This document shows, piece after piece, positions 26,074 through 34,004 of a stretch of DNA of 58,903 bases. Position numbers and translations under genes: made by a program. Location of the stretch: positions 2,501 to 61,403 of the forward strand of contig JAEPON010000021.1 in the NCBI GenBank assembly GCA_017642895.1. The letters run 5' to 3'. How positions within the stretch are numbered: position 1 is the stretch's first letter; each line of letters begins with the position of its first letter. Under the pieces are notes generated by a model, which made no database searches, was not told the origin of the DNA, and was given only the letters and a program-made list of their open reading frames with translations. This DNA comes from Roseitalea sp. Its GTDB lineage: Bacteria; Pseudomonadota; Alphaproteobacteria; Rhizobiales; Rhizobiaceae.

Positions 26074-26241
26074 ATGTTCAGTAGGTTCCTCAAAGACGAG
26101 CGCGGCTCGACCGCCATCGAATATGGGCTCATCGCCGCGCTGATCGCCGTCGGCGTGATCGTCGGCATGACCGCGACCGGCACCAGCCTCGACAATCTCT
26201 ACGACACCAACAATGGCCGGATCGGCGCGGCACTCAACTAG
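26074..26241 (+). CDS. Flp family type IVb pilin
   Basis: A 55-residue class IVb prepilin. It reads M-F-S-R-F-L-K-D-E-R-G, the likely TadV/CpaA peptidase site after that glycine, then S-T-A-I-E-Y-G-L-I-A-A-L-I-A-V-G-V-I-V-G, with the conserved Glu and Tyr at +5/+6 and the hydrophobic N-terminal helix. AGAGGTGATT gives a good ribosome binding site. No cpa/tad assembly genes are present in the window, so export depends on machinery encoded elsewhere. The last 8 bases overlap the 3' end of the convergent methyltransferase gene. Short length is normal for Flp pilins. Confidence 0.9.
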   Translation: MFSRFLKDERGSTAIEYGLIAALIAVGVIVGMTATGTSLDNLYDTNNGRIGAALN

Positions 26242-27070
26242 ATCGCTTGGGCCGGAGCGCCTCGGCCAGTGAACGGGTCGCACTTCCCGGCTTGAGCGGT
26301 TGCGGCTGGCTTGCATCTGGCGCCCAGCCGGACATCCAAACAAACGAAAACGTTGCGCGGACGCGACCATCGGAATCGGCATGCCGCTCCGCATAAAGGC
26401 GCGCTGTTTCGAGGAGCAACGCCCGCCGCGTGAAATGCCTGGGGCGGGCGATCAGCGAATTGGTCGCCCCCATAGCCCGCAGATCGCGCATCAGGTCGAA
26501 TGCGGTATCATACCGCACCGTGACCGAGTCATGGTCGGCGACCGGCATCGCAAACCCCGCCCTTTGCAGCAACCCCCCGGCATCGCGCACATCCATGAAC
26601 GGCAGGATGCGCGGCGCCGCGCCGCCGGCGACCATCATCTCCGCCCCGGTCAAGCTGTCACGCAACTCGGCCAGTGTCCCGCTCGACGGCACACAGGCGA
26701 GCATAAGGCCGTCCGGGCGCAAGGCCCGCCGGATTTGCACCAGCGCGCCCGGCACGTCGTTCACCTCGTGAAGATCGAGCATGGAGATGGCCAGATCCGC
26801 GCTCGTCTCCGGTGCATTCAGCGTGTCACCGGCATCGAATGCAACCGCGTCGACAAGCCCGGTTTTATCGATCGCGGACAAGGCATGGGCCACCCGCGCC
26901 GCATGCGGCCCGATCGCCAACACCCGGTCGAACGTCCGCGCCGTCATCGCAATCCGGTCGACAAGGTCTTCAAGGGCGTGCACCAAGAGGAAATCGGCAC
27001 CAGCGACATCGAGCCGGGCCGCGCGCATGCGGTTGGCGGTACGTTGCTTTTCGTCGATAATGGCGCGCAT
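26234..27070 (-). CDS. Class I SAM-dependent methyltransferase, NDUFAF5/BioC-like
   Basis: 278-residue protein of the alphaproteobacterial group related to mitochondrial NDUFAF5, a complex I assembly factor. The N-terminus (D-E-K-Q-R-T-A-N-R-M-R-A-A-R) is typical of that group. The Rossmann methyltransferase core (about 45-165) has a weak motif I, V-L-A-I-G-P-H-A-A, where the usual D-x-G-x-G is degraded, and the post-I segment L-D-L-H-E-V-N-D-V-P-G-A-L. The C-terminal part (170-260) contains R-D-L-R-A-M-G-A-T-N, also seen in NDUFAF5 and BioC. Its start codon overlaps the divergent comF start (CATG). Confidence 0.82.
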   Translation of the reverse strand: MRAIIDEKQRTANRMRAARLDVAGADFLLVHALEDLVDRIAMTARTFDRVLAIGPHAARVAHALSAIDKTGLVDAVAFDAGDTLNAPETSADLAISMLDLHEVNDVPGALVQIRRALRPDGLMLACVPSSGTLAELRDSLTGAEMMVAGGAAPRILPFMDVRDAGGLLQRAGFAMPVADHDSVTVRYDTAFDLMRDLRAMGATNSLIARPRHFTRRALLLETARLYAERHADSDGRVRATFSFVWMSGWAPDASQPQPLKPGSATRSLAEALRPKRSS

Positions 27071-27875
27071 GGGCGACCGATACCTTTCACCAACGGGCGA
27101 TGCGATGGGCCGGTTCCGTCAATGGGCGATAAAGGCCGGACGCGCAACCGGGGCCGTGCTGTTCCCCGACGCCTGCCTTTCTTGCGGCCGGCATGTCGCA
27201 CGGCACGGAACATTGTGCGCCGATTGCTGGTCCGGTATCGCCTTTATCGAACAGCCGCTTTGTGCCGTCAGCGGTGCCCCGTTCACACATGATTTCGGGG
27301 GCCGGATGGTCAGCGCGGATGTGCTGGCCAACCCACCCCTTTATGACAAAGCGAGGGCAGCCTGCGTGCATTCGGGTGTCGCCCGGCAGTTGGTCACGCG
27401 CCTCAAATATGGCGACCGGACCGACTTGGCACCATGGATGGCCCGCTTCATGGCGCGCGCCGGCGCTGAGTTGATCGCCGAGGCCGAGGTGATCGTCCCG
27501 GTGCCGCTGCATCGCGTCCGCTTCTGGCGCCGCCGCTTCAACCAGGCCGCCGAACTGGCGCGCGCCCTGGCTGCCGGCAGCGATCTGCCCATGGCCGCCG
27601 GCGCACTCACGCGCAAAAAGCGCACACGACCGCAGGTCGGCCTGACGGCCAACCAGCGCCAGGTCAATGTGCGCGGCGTGTTTTCGGTGCCGGCAAGCCA
27701 GGAGATCGCGGTGGCCGGCCGGCGCGTATTGCTGATCGACGATGTTCTGACAACCGGCGCGACCATCGATTCGGCGGCAAAAACACTGAAAAAGGCGGGC
27801 GCAACGGCGGTGACGGTGCTGACATTTTCACGGGTCGTCCCGGGCCGGCGCGATCCGGCCACAAGCCGCCACTGA
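27069..27875 (+). CDS. comF: ComF family phosphoribosyltransferase-like protein
   Basis: ComF-type protein: an N-terminal four-cysteine zinc-ribbon, C-L-S-C-G-R-H-V-A-R-H-G-T-L-C-A-D-C (about 33-50), followed by a type I phosphoribosyltransferase fold with the PRPP loop V-L-L-I-D-D-V-L-T-T-G-A-T (about 219-231). In naturally competent bacteria ComF helps take in single-stranded DNA; the role in alphaproteobacteria is less clear. Length is 268 residues from the ATG at 27069, or 256 from 27105, which begins with the more typical M-G-R-F-R-Q-W; the choice is open. It is divergent from the methyltransferase gene with essentially no intergenic DNA. Confidence 0.88.
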   Translation: MGDRYLSPTGDAMGRFRQWAIKAGRATGAVLFPDACLSCGRHVARHGTLCADCWSGIAFIEQPLCAVSGAPFTHDFGGRMVSADVLANPPLYDKARAACVHSGVARQLVTRLKYGDRTDLAPWMARFMARAGAELIAEAEVIVPVPLHRVRFWRRRFNQAAELARALAAGSDLPMAAGALTRKKRTRPQVGLTANQRQVNVRGVFSVPASQEIAVAGRRVLLIDDVLTTGATIDSAAKTLKKAGATAVTVLTFSRVVPGRRDPATSRH

Positions 27876-27949
27876 GCCGCAAGGCTTTCACTTGAGGGCC
27901 GCGCGGCCTATATGGCCGCCAGACCCAAGTCCGCTTCGGAAATGACATC

Positions 27950-28207
27950 ATGGCGAACGTGACCATCTACACACGGCAATTGTGCGGCTTTTGCACCGCG
28001 GCCAAGCGGCTGCTCGACAAAAAGGGCGTTGCCTATGTCGAGCATGACGCCAGCTTCAATCCCGGGCTGAAACGCGAAATGGTGCAGAAGGCCAATGGCC
28101 GCGCAACCTTCCCGCAGATTTTCGTCGGCGACACCCATGTGGGTGGTTGCGACGACCTGATGGCCATGGAGCGCGCCGGCAAGCTCGACGCGCTTCTGGC
28201 CGCCTGA
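27950..28207 (+). CDS. grxC: Glutaredoxin 3
   Basis: 85-residue glutathione-dependent disulfide reductase. The active site is C-G-F-C (Cys12, Cys15) in place of the E. coli C-P-Y-C; a glycine or similar residue here is common in alphaproteobacterial GrxC. The glutathione-binding T-F-P-Q-I-F-V (about 52-58) and G-G-C-D-D-L (about 63-68) motifs are intact. It is likely first in an operon with the nitrilase and DUF1178 genes, spaced 5 and -4 bases. Confidence 0.95.
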   Translation: MANVTIYTRQLCGFCTAAKRLLDKKGVAYVEHDASFNPGLKREMVQKANGRATFPQIFVGDTHVGGCDDLMAMERAGKLDALLAA

Positions 28208-28212
28208 CAGCC

Positions 28213-29052
28213 ATGCGCGTCGCCTGCATCCAGATGCGGTCGGGCACCGATCCGGACCGCAACGCCGAAGATTTCCAAAGGCTGGTCGCCGAAGCGGCCG
28301 GCGCCAATGCGCGCTATGTCCAGACGCCAGAAATGACCGGCCTCGTCCAGAAGGACCGGGCAGCGTTGATGCGGGCGGTCCGGCCCGAAAGCGATGATCG
28401 GGTGTTCGCGGCCGCGGCCCGGCAGGCAAAGGAACACGATATCTGGCTGCATGTGGGCTCGACGCCGATCCTGCGCGAGGACGGCAAGGTGGCCAATCGC
28501 GCGGCGCTCTTCGCGCCGGACGGCACGCGCGCGGCGACCTACGACAAGATCCACATGTTCGACGTCGATCTCGAAAATGGCGAAAGCTGGCGTGAATCGG
28601 CGATCTACGCGCCGGGCGACATGCTCGTTACACGCAAGATGGATGACACGACGCTTGGCCTGGCGATCTGCTACGATCTGCGCTTCCCCCATCTCTTCCG
28701 CGATCAGGCGCTGGCCGGCGGTGCCATCCTGACGGCACCGGCCGCCTTCACCCGCCAGACCGGCCAAGCCCATTGGCATGTCCTGCTGCGCTCCCGCGCG
28801 ATCGAGAACGGCGCTTTCGTGATCGCTGCGGCGCAGGGCGGGCTTCATGAAGACGGACGCGAGACCTACGGCCATTCACTGGTTGTTGACCCATGGGGCG
28901 CGATCATCGCCGAAAAGGACGATGACGAGCCGGGCATCATCGTCGCCGACATCGACCTGTCCGCCCCGGCTGCGGCGCGCGCCAGGATACCGAACCTGCA
29001 AAATGCGCGGTCCTATGTGCACGAGAACAAGATCAACGAGGCTGCACAATGA
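28213..29052 (+). CDS. Carbon-nitrogen hydrolase (nitrilase superfamily, Nit2-like)
   Basis: 279-residue amidase-type hydrolase with the complete catalytic triad Glu40 (T-P-E-M), Lys112 (Y-D-K-I-H-M-F-D) and Cys153 (L-A-I-C-Y-D-L-R-F-P). The motifs match the Nit1/Nit2 branch, which repairs damaged metabolites such as deaminated glutathione or omega-amides. A glutaredoxin gene directly upstream makes deaminated-glutathione amidase an attractive guess, not a proof. The start at 28213 (M-R-V-A-C-I-Q-M-R) is chosen because the family begins there; an earlier in-frame codon overlaps grxC. Its stop overlaps the start of the DUF1178 gene (ATGA). Confidence 0.92.
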   Translation: MRVACIQMRSGTDPDRNAEDFQRLVAEAAGANARYVQTPEMTGLVQKDRAALMRAVRPESDDRVFAAAARQAKEHDIWLHVGSTPILREDGKVANRAALFAPDGTRAATYDKIHMFDVDLENGESWRESAIYAPGDMLVTRKMDDTTLGLAICYDLRFPHLFRDQALAGGAILTAPAAFTRQTGQAHWHVLLRSRAIENGAFVIAAAQGGLHEDGRETYGHSLVVDPWGAIIAEKDDDEPGIIVADIDLSAPAAARARIPNLQNARSYVHENKINEAAQ

Positions 29053-29486
29053 AGTTCACTCTGCATTGCGACAAGGGCCACGATTTCGAGGCTTGGTTCC
29101 GCTCCAACGAGGACTATGAAACACAGGTCAAAAGGGGCTTTGTCGAATGTCCGTCATGCGGATCGATCAAGGTCTCGAAGGCCCTGATGGCGCCGCAGGT
29201 CGCAACCGGGCGCACAAAGGATGCGCGCAAGGAGGCCGTCATGGTCGCCGCCGGCCAGGCGATGCGGCGCGAGATGGTCGAAAAGATGCGCGAAGTGACG
29301 CGGCAGGTGAAGGCGCAGGCGGACGATGTCGGCGACAAGTTCCCCGAGCAGGCCCGGCAGATGCACTATGGCGAGACCGATGCCAAGCCGATCTACGGCA
29401 AGGCATCGCTCGACGATGTCGAAAGCCTTGTCGACGAGGGCATCGACATCATGCCGCTGCCTGACCTGCCCGAGGATCTGAACTGA
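29049..29486 (+). CDS. DUF1178 family protein
   Basis: 145-residue protein of a conserved alpha/betaproteobacterial family without known function. The N-terminus M-K-F-T-L-H-C-D-K-G-H-D-F-E-A-W-F and the following F-V-E-C-P-S-C-G-S (about 35-43) give a short zinc-ribbon-like set (Cys7, Cys38, Cys41). The middle is helical and charged (about 60-100), and the end E-Q-A-R-Q-M-H-Y-G-E-T-D is the strongest family signature. It is translationally coupled to the nitrilase gene by a 4-base overlap and converges with ubiG (9-base gap). Confidence 0.92.
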   Translation: MKFTLHCDKGHDFEAWFRSNEDYETQVKRGFVECPSCGSIKVSKALMAPQVATGRTKDARKEAVMVAAGQAMRREMVEKMREVTRQVKAQADDVGDKFPEQARQMHYGETDAKPIYGKASLDDVESLVDEGIDIMPLPDLPEDLN

Positions 29487-29495
29487 CCGCCGGGC

Positions 29496-30248
29496 TTACC
29501 CGCAGTCGACCCCGCGTCGCGCGACCACCATGTAGTTGACATCCATGTCGCGCGACAGCCGCCATTCATCGGCCAGCACATTGTAGAAAACACCCGACCG
29601 GTCGAACACCTCAACGCCCGTACCGGACAGCGCGGCATCGATCTCGGACGGCTTGACGAGCTTTTCGTACTGGTGCGTGCCCTTGGGCAGCCAGCCCAGC
29701 ACATATTCGGCGCCGAAGATCGCCAGTCCCCAGGCCTTGGCGGTCCGGTTGATGGTGGCGACGAACATCAGCCCGCCGGGACGCACCATCGCGGCACAGC
29801 TCTTCATGAAAAGATCGACATCGGCAACGTGCTCTACCACCTCCATGTTGAGCACGATATCGAACATCTCGCCCGCCGCCTCGAGCGCCTCGGATGTCGT
29901 GGCGCGATAGTCGACCGTGACACCGGATTGCTCGGCATGGATTTTCGCCACTTCGATGTTGGTCTCCGACGCATCCGCGCCGACGACATCGGCGCCCAGC
30001 CGCGCCATCGGCTCGCTCAAAAGCCCGCCGCCGCACCCGATGTCGAGCAGCCGTAGCCCGTCAAACGGCTTCGGCGCATGCGGGTCGCGGCCGAAATGGG
30101 CGCACACCGTGTCGCGGATATAGGTGAGGCGCACCGGGTTGAACTTGTGCAGCGGCTTGAACTTGCCTTTCGGGTTCCACCATTCCGCCGCCAGCTTGGA
30201 GAACCGGTCCACTTCGGCCTGGTCGATGGTGGTCGCGCTGTCGCTCAT
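29496..30248 (-). CDS. ubiG: Ubiquinone biosynthesis O-methyltransferase UbiG
   Basis: Carries out both O-methylations of ubiquinone biosynthesis. The 250 residues contain the family N-terminus F-S-K-L-A-A-E-W-W-N-P-K-G-K-F-K-P-L-H (16-34), SAM motif I L-D-I-G-C-G-G-G-L-L-S-E-P (about 69-81), motif II L-N-M-E-V-V-E-H-V (about 133-141) and the L-P-K-G-T-H-Q-Y-E-K segment near 188. Divergent from lysC with a 140-base gap; converges with the DUF1178 gene. Confidence 0.96.
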   Translation of the reverse strand: MSDSATTIDQAEVDRFSKLAAEWWNPKGKFKPLHKFNPVRLTYIRDTVCAHFGRDPHAPKPFDGLRLLDIGCGGGLLSEPMARLGADVVGADASETNIEVAKIHAEQSGVTVDYRATTSEALEAAGEMFDIVLNMEVVEHVADVDLFMKSCAAMVRPGGLMFVATINRTAKAWGLAIFGAEYVLGWLPKGTHQYEKLVKPSEIDAALSGTGVEVFDRSGVFYNVLADEWRLSRDMDVNYMVVARRGVDCG

Positions 30249-30388
30249 TTCATGCTCCGCATTCTCGTCCGCCGAAGCAAGTCGGGCGGAAGCATGGCCA
30301 AGTCAACCCATGGGCTTGCTTGCGGGGTGCGGCATAGTCCGCTATGGACCGCGCGTTTCGTGAGCACCCACCCGCCGGACCCCCGCAA

Positions 30389-31663
30389 ATGGCCCGCATC
30401 GTGATGAAATTTGGCGGCACGTCCGTCGCCGATCTGGACCGCATCTGCAATGTGGCGCGGCACGTCAAGCGCGAGGCGGACGCAGGCCACCAGGTGGCTG
30501 TTGTCGTCTCCGCCATGGCCGGAAAGACCAACGAACTGGTCGAATGGGTGCGGCAAATGCCGCTCACCGCAGGCGCCAACGCTTCGTTCTACGATGCCCG
30601 CGAATATGACACGATCGTCTCGTCGGGCGAACAGGTCACCAGCGGGCTTCTGGCCATCGCGCTGCAATCGATGGGCGTCGATGCCCGTTCCTGGCAGGGT
30701 TGGCAGATTCCGGTCAGAACCGACAATGCCCATGGCGCCGCCCGTATTGCGAACATCGAGGCGGACACGCTGAACGAGCGGCTTTCGATGGATCAGGTCG
30801 CGGTCGTCGCCGGCTTTCAGGGCATCGGGCCCGACAATCGCATCGCAACGCTCGGGCGCGGCGGCTCGGACACCTCGGCCGTCGCGCTGGCCGCCGCCAT
30901 CGGCGCCGACCGCTGCGACATCTATACCGACGTGGACGGAGTCTATACGACCGATCCCCGCATCGAACCGGCCGCCCGCCGCCTGGCCAGGGTCTCCTTC
31001 GAGGAGATGCTGGAAATGGCGTCGCTCGGCGCCAAGGTGCTTCAAGTGCGTTCGGTCGAGATGGCCATGGTGCACAATGTGCGCACCTTCGTGCGGTCCA
31101 GCTTCGACGCCCCCGACGCGCCGGGCATGGATGATTTTGACAACCCGCCCGGAACGCTGATCTGCAGTGAGGACGAGATCGTGGAACAGGAAACCGTCAC
31201 CGGCATCGCCTATGCCAAGGATGAGGCACAGATTTCGCTGCGCCGCGTCGCCGACCGGCCGGGCATTTCGGCCGCCATCTTCGGTCCGCTCGCCGAAGCA
31301 GGCATCAATGTCGACATGATCGTCCAGAACGTGTCCGCCGACGGTGATTATACCGACATGACCTTCACGGTGCCCTCCGGCGATGTCGACAAGGCCTTGA
31401 GCGCGCTCGAACAGCACAAGCAGGCGATCGGCTATGACACGGTGCAATCGGAGATCGGCCTCGCCAAGGTCTCGGTGATCGGCATCGGCATGCGCAGCCA
31501 TGCCGGCGTGGCCGCCACCGCCTTCAAGGCGCTGGCCGACAAGGCGATCAACATCCGCGCCATCACCACCTCGGAAATCAAGATTTCGATCCTGATCGAT
31601 GGCGATTATGCCGAACTGGCCGTGCGCACACTGCATGGCGTCTATGGGCTCGACAAGGCCTGA
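30389..31663 (+). CDS. lysC: Aspartate kinase
   Basis: First step of the aspartate family pathway (lysine, threonine, methionine), phosphorylating aspartate. The 424 residues consist of an amino-acid kinase domain beginning K-F-G-G-T-S (7-12) with G-R-G-G-S-D-T-S (about 169) and a C-terminal tandem ACT regulatory region (about 270-424) with Q-I-S-L-R-R-V-A-D-R-P-G and S-V-I-G-I-G-M-R-S-H-A-G-V-A. This is the monofunctional, feedback-inhibited type. The start at 30389 (M-A-R-I-V-M-K-F) matches relatives; the in-frame ATG at 30344 is less likely. It leads the lysC-ptsP-prfA-prmC cluster. Confidence 0.97.
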   Translation: MARIVMKFGGTSVADLDRICNVARHVKREADAGHQVAVVVSAMAGKTNELVEWVRQMPLTAGANASFYDAREYDTIVSSGEQVTSGLLAIALQSMGVDARSWQGWQIPVRTDNAHGAARIANIEADTLNERLSMDQVAVVAGFQGIGPDNRIATLGRGGSDTSAVALAAAIGADRCDIYTDVDGVYTTDPRIEPAARRLARVSFEEMLEMASLGAKVLQVRSVEMAMVHNVRTFVRSSFDAPDAPGMDDFDNPPGTLICSEDEIVEQETVTGIAYAKDEAQISLRRVADRPGISAAIFGPLAEAGINVDMIVQNVSADGDYTDMTFTVPSGDVDKALSALEQHKQAIGYDTVQSEIGLAKVSVIGIGMRSHAGVAATAFKALADKAINIRAITTSEIKISILIDGDYAELAVRTLHGVYGLDKA

Positions 31664-31685
31664 CCCGCCGGTCCAGATTGGCGCC

Positions 31686-33998
31686 ATGAGCGCCAACCGA
31701 TTTTCGGGTCCAGACGGCCCGCCGCCGGCCCGTGACAAGGATGCCGGCTCGCGTGTGCTTCTCAAGCGCATCCGCGAGATCATGGCCGAGCCGATGGCGC
31801 CGCAGCAGCGCCTCGACCGGATTGTCGGCCAGATCGCCCAGTCGATGGTCGCCGAAGTCTGCTCCGTCTACGCGCTACGCGCCGACGGCGTGCTCGAACT
31901 CTATGCCACCGTCGGCCTCAACCCGAAGGCCGTTCACCAGTCGCAATTGCGGCTCGGCCAGGGCCTTGTCGGCACGATCGCGGCCTCCTCTCGGCCTTTG
32001 AACCTCGCCGAAGCGCAGAACCACCCGGCGTTCGAATACCTGCCCGAGACCGGCGAGGAACTCTACAATTCCTTCCTCGGCGTGCCGATCCTGCGCGCCG
32101 GCCGTACGCTGGGCGTGCTGGTGGTGCAGAACGAGGCCCACCGCGCCTATGGCGACGATGAGGGCGAGGCGATGGAAACCGTCGCCATGGTGATCGGCGA
32201 GATGATCGCCACGGGCGATCTGAGAAGCCTGTCATCGACGGGCGTCGAACTTGATCTGGCAAAGCCGGTGACCCGACACGGCCAGCCCCTGTCGGAGGGC
32301 ATAGGGCTTGGTCATGTTGTCCTGCATGAACCGCGCGTGGTCGTCACCGACATGTTCAACGACGACACGCAGGCCGAACTGGGACGGCTCGGCGCCGCCC
32401 TCTCCAGCCTGCGGCTGACCATCGACGACATGCTGTCGCGCGGCGATGTCGCCTTCGAGGGTGAGCACCGCGATGTTCTGGAGACCTATCGCATGTTCGC
32501 CCATGACAAGGGTTGGGTCAAACGGATGGACGAGGCGATCCGCAACGGTCTGACCGCCGAGGCTGGCGTCGAGAAGGTGCAAAGCGACATGCGTGCGCGG
32601 CTCGCCAGCGTCACCGACCCTTATCTGCGCGAGCGCATGAGCGATTTCGACGATCTGGCGAACCGCTTGCTGCGGCAGTTGATCAGCGGCGAGCCGTCCC
32701 ATGGCGCCAAGACCTTGCCTGACGATGCGATCATCGTCGCGCGCAACATGGGAGCTGCCGAACTGCTTGATTATCCACGCGAACGGCTGCGCGGCCTCGT
32801 GCTGGAAGAGGGTGCGCCGACCAGCCATGTGGTGATCGTCGCCCGCGCCATGAACATCCCCGTCACCGGTGGCGCCAAGGGCATTGTGGCCATGTCCGAT
32901 TCGGGCGATGCCATCATCACCGACGGCCTGTCAGGCCATGTGCATCTGCGTCCGCAGCCCGATGTCGAGGCGGCCTATGCGGAAAAGGTCCGCTTTCGCG
33001 CGCGCCGGCAGGAGGAATACCGCACGCTGCGCGACCGGCCCTCGGTCACCGCCGACGGCCAGGCCGTCACGCTGATGATGAATGCCGGCCTTCTGGTCGA
33101 TCTGCCCCAGGTCGAGCAATCGGGGGCCGCCGGCATCGGCCTTTTCCGAACCGAACTGCAATTCATGATCGCCGCCACCTTTCCGCGCGCCGAGGCGCAG
33201 GAACGGCTTTATCGCTCGGTGCTGGATGCGGCCGCCGGCCGGCCGGTGACCTTCCGCACGCTCGATATTGGCGGCGACAAGGTGCTGCCCTACTTCCGAA
33301 ACGCGCCCGACGAGGAAAACCCGGCGCTCGGCTGGCGTGCCATGCGGCTGGCGCTCGATCGCCCCGGCCTTTTGCGCACCCAGATACGGGCGCTTCTCAA
33401 GGCCGCATCGGGCCGCGAGTTGCGGCTGATGCTGCCCATGGTCACCGAACTTCACGAAATCGATCAGGCGCGCGCGCTGATCATGCGCGAGGTCAAGCAC
33501 CTGTCGCGCTTCGGCCACGGTCTGCCGCTGACGCTGCGCATCGGCGCCATGCTGGAAGTGCCCTCGCTCCTGTTCGATCTGGACGGGCTGATGAAAAAGG
33601 TCGACTTCGTCTCGATCGGCTCGAACGACCTGTTCCAGTTCATGCATGCCGCCGACCGCAGCAACAGCCGCATCGCCGACCGGTTCGAGACGCTTTCGCC
33701 CACATTCCTGCGCGCGTTGAAATCGATTGCCGGTGCTGCGGGCCGGCACGGCACGCCGCTGACGCTGTGCGGCGAGATGGCCGGCCGGCCATTGGAAGCG
33801 CTGGCGCTCACGGCGCTCGGCATCACGACCTTGTCCATGTCGCCAGCGGCCATCGGGCCGGTCAAGGCGGCGATTGTGAAGACCGATTTGGCCGCGTTGC
33901 GCGCAACGATCGCCGATCCGCTTGAAAATGGCGGCACCGGCGCCGATATCCGCGAAACGATCCGCGAATTTGCCGACGCGCACGCCATTCCCCTTTGA
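31686..33998 (+). CDS. ptsP: Phosphoenolpyruvate-protein phosphotransferase PtsP (EI-Ntr)
   Basis: First enzyme of the nitrogen phosphotransferase system; takes phosphate from PEP and passes it to NPr and EIIA-Ntr, which regulate rather than transport. The 770 residues comprise a GAF domain (about 20-165) that may sense nitrogen status, an NPr-binding helical region, the phospho-histidine site G-A-P-T-S-H-V-V (His381), and the PEP-binding barrel (about 480-760) with I-G-S-N-D-L-F-Q-F and C-G-E-M-A-G-R-P. The start at 31686 is 22 bases after lysC. It is followed by prfA after 6 bases, so it is likely cotranscribed. Confidence 0.96.
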   Translation: MSANRFSGPDGPPPARDKDAGSRVLLKRIREIMAEPMAPQQRLDRIVGQIAQSMVAEVCSVYALRADGVLELYATVGLNPKAVHQSQLRLGQGLVGTIAASSRPLNLAEAQNHPAFEYLPETGEELYNSFLGVPILRAGRTLGVLVVQNEAHRAYGDDEGEAMETVAMVIGEMIATGDLRSLSSTGVELDLAKPVTRHGQPLSEGIGLGHVVLHEPRVVVTDMFNDDTQAELGRLGAALSSLRLTIDDMLSRGDVAFEGEHRDVLETYRMFAHDKGWVKRMDEAIRNGLTAEAGVEKVQSDMRARLASVTDPYLRERMSDFDDLANRLLRQLISGEPSHGAKTLPDDAIIVARNMGAAELLDYPRERLRGLVLEEGAPTSHVVIVARAMNIPVTGGAKGIVAMSDSGDAIITDGLSGHVHLRPQPDVEAAYAEKVRFRARRQEEYRTLRDRPSVTADGQAVTLMMNAGLLVDLPQVEQSGAAGIGLFRTELQFMIAATFPRAEAQERLYRSVLDAAAGRPVTFRTLDIGGDKVLPYFRNAPDEENPALGWRAMRLALDRPGLLRTQIRALLKAASGRELRLMLPMVTELHEIDQARALIMREVKHLSRFGHGLPLTLRIGAMLEVPSLLFDLDGLMKKVDFVSIGSNDLFQFMHAADRSNSRIADRFETLSPTFLRALKSIAGAAGRHGTPLTLCGEMAGRPLEALALTALGITTLSMSPAAIGPVKAAIVKTDLAALRATIADPLENGGTGADIRETIREFADAHAIPL

Positions 33999-34004
33999 CA
34001 GACG

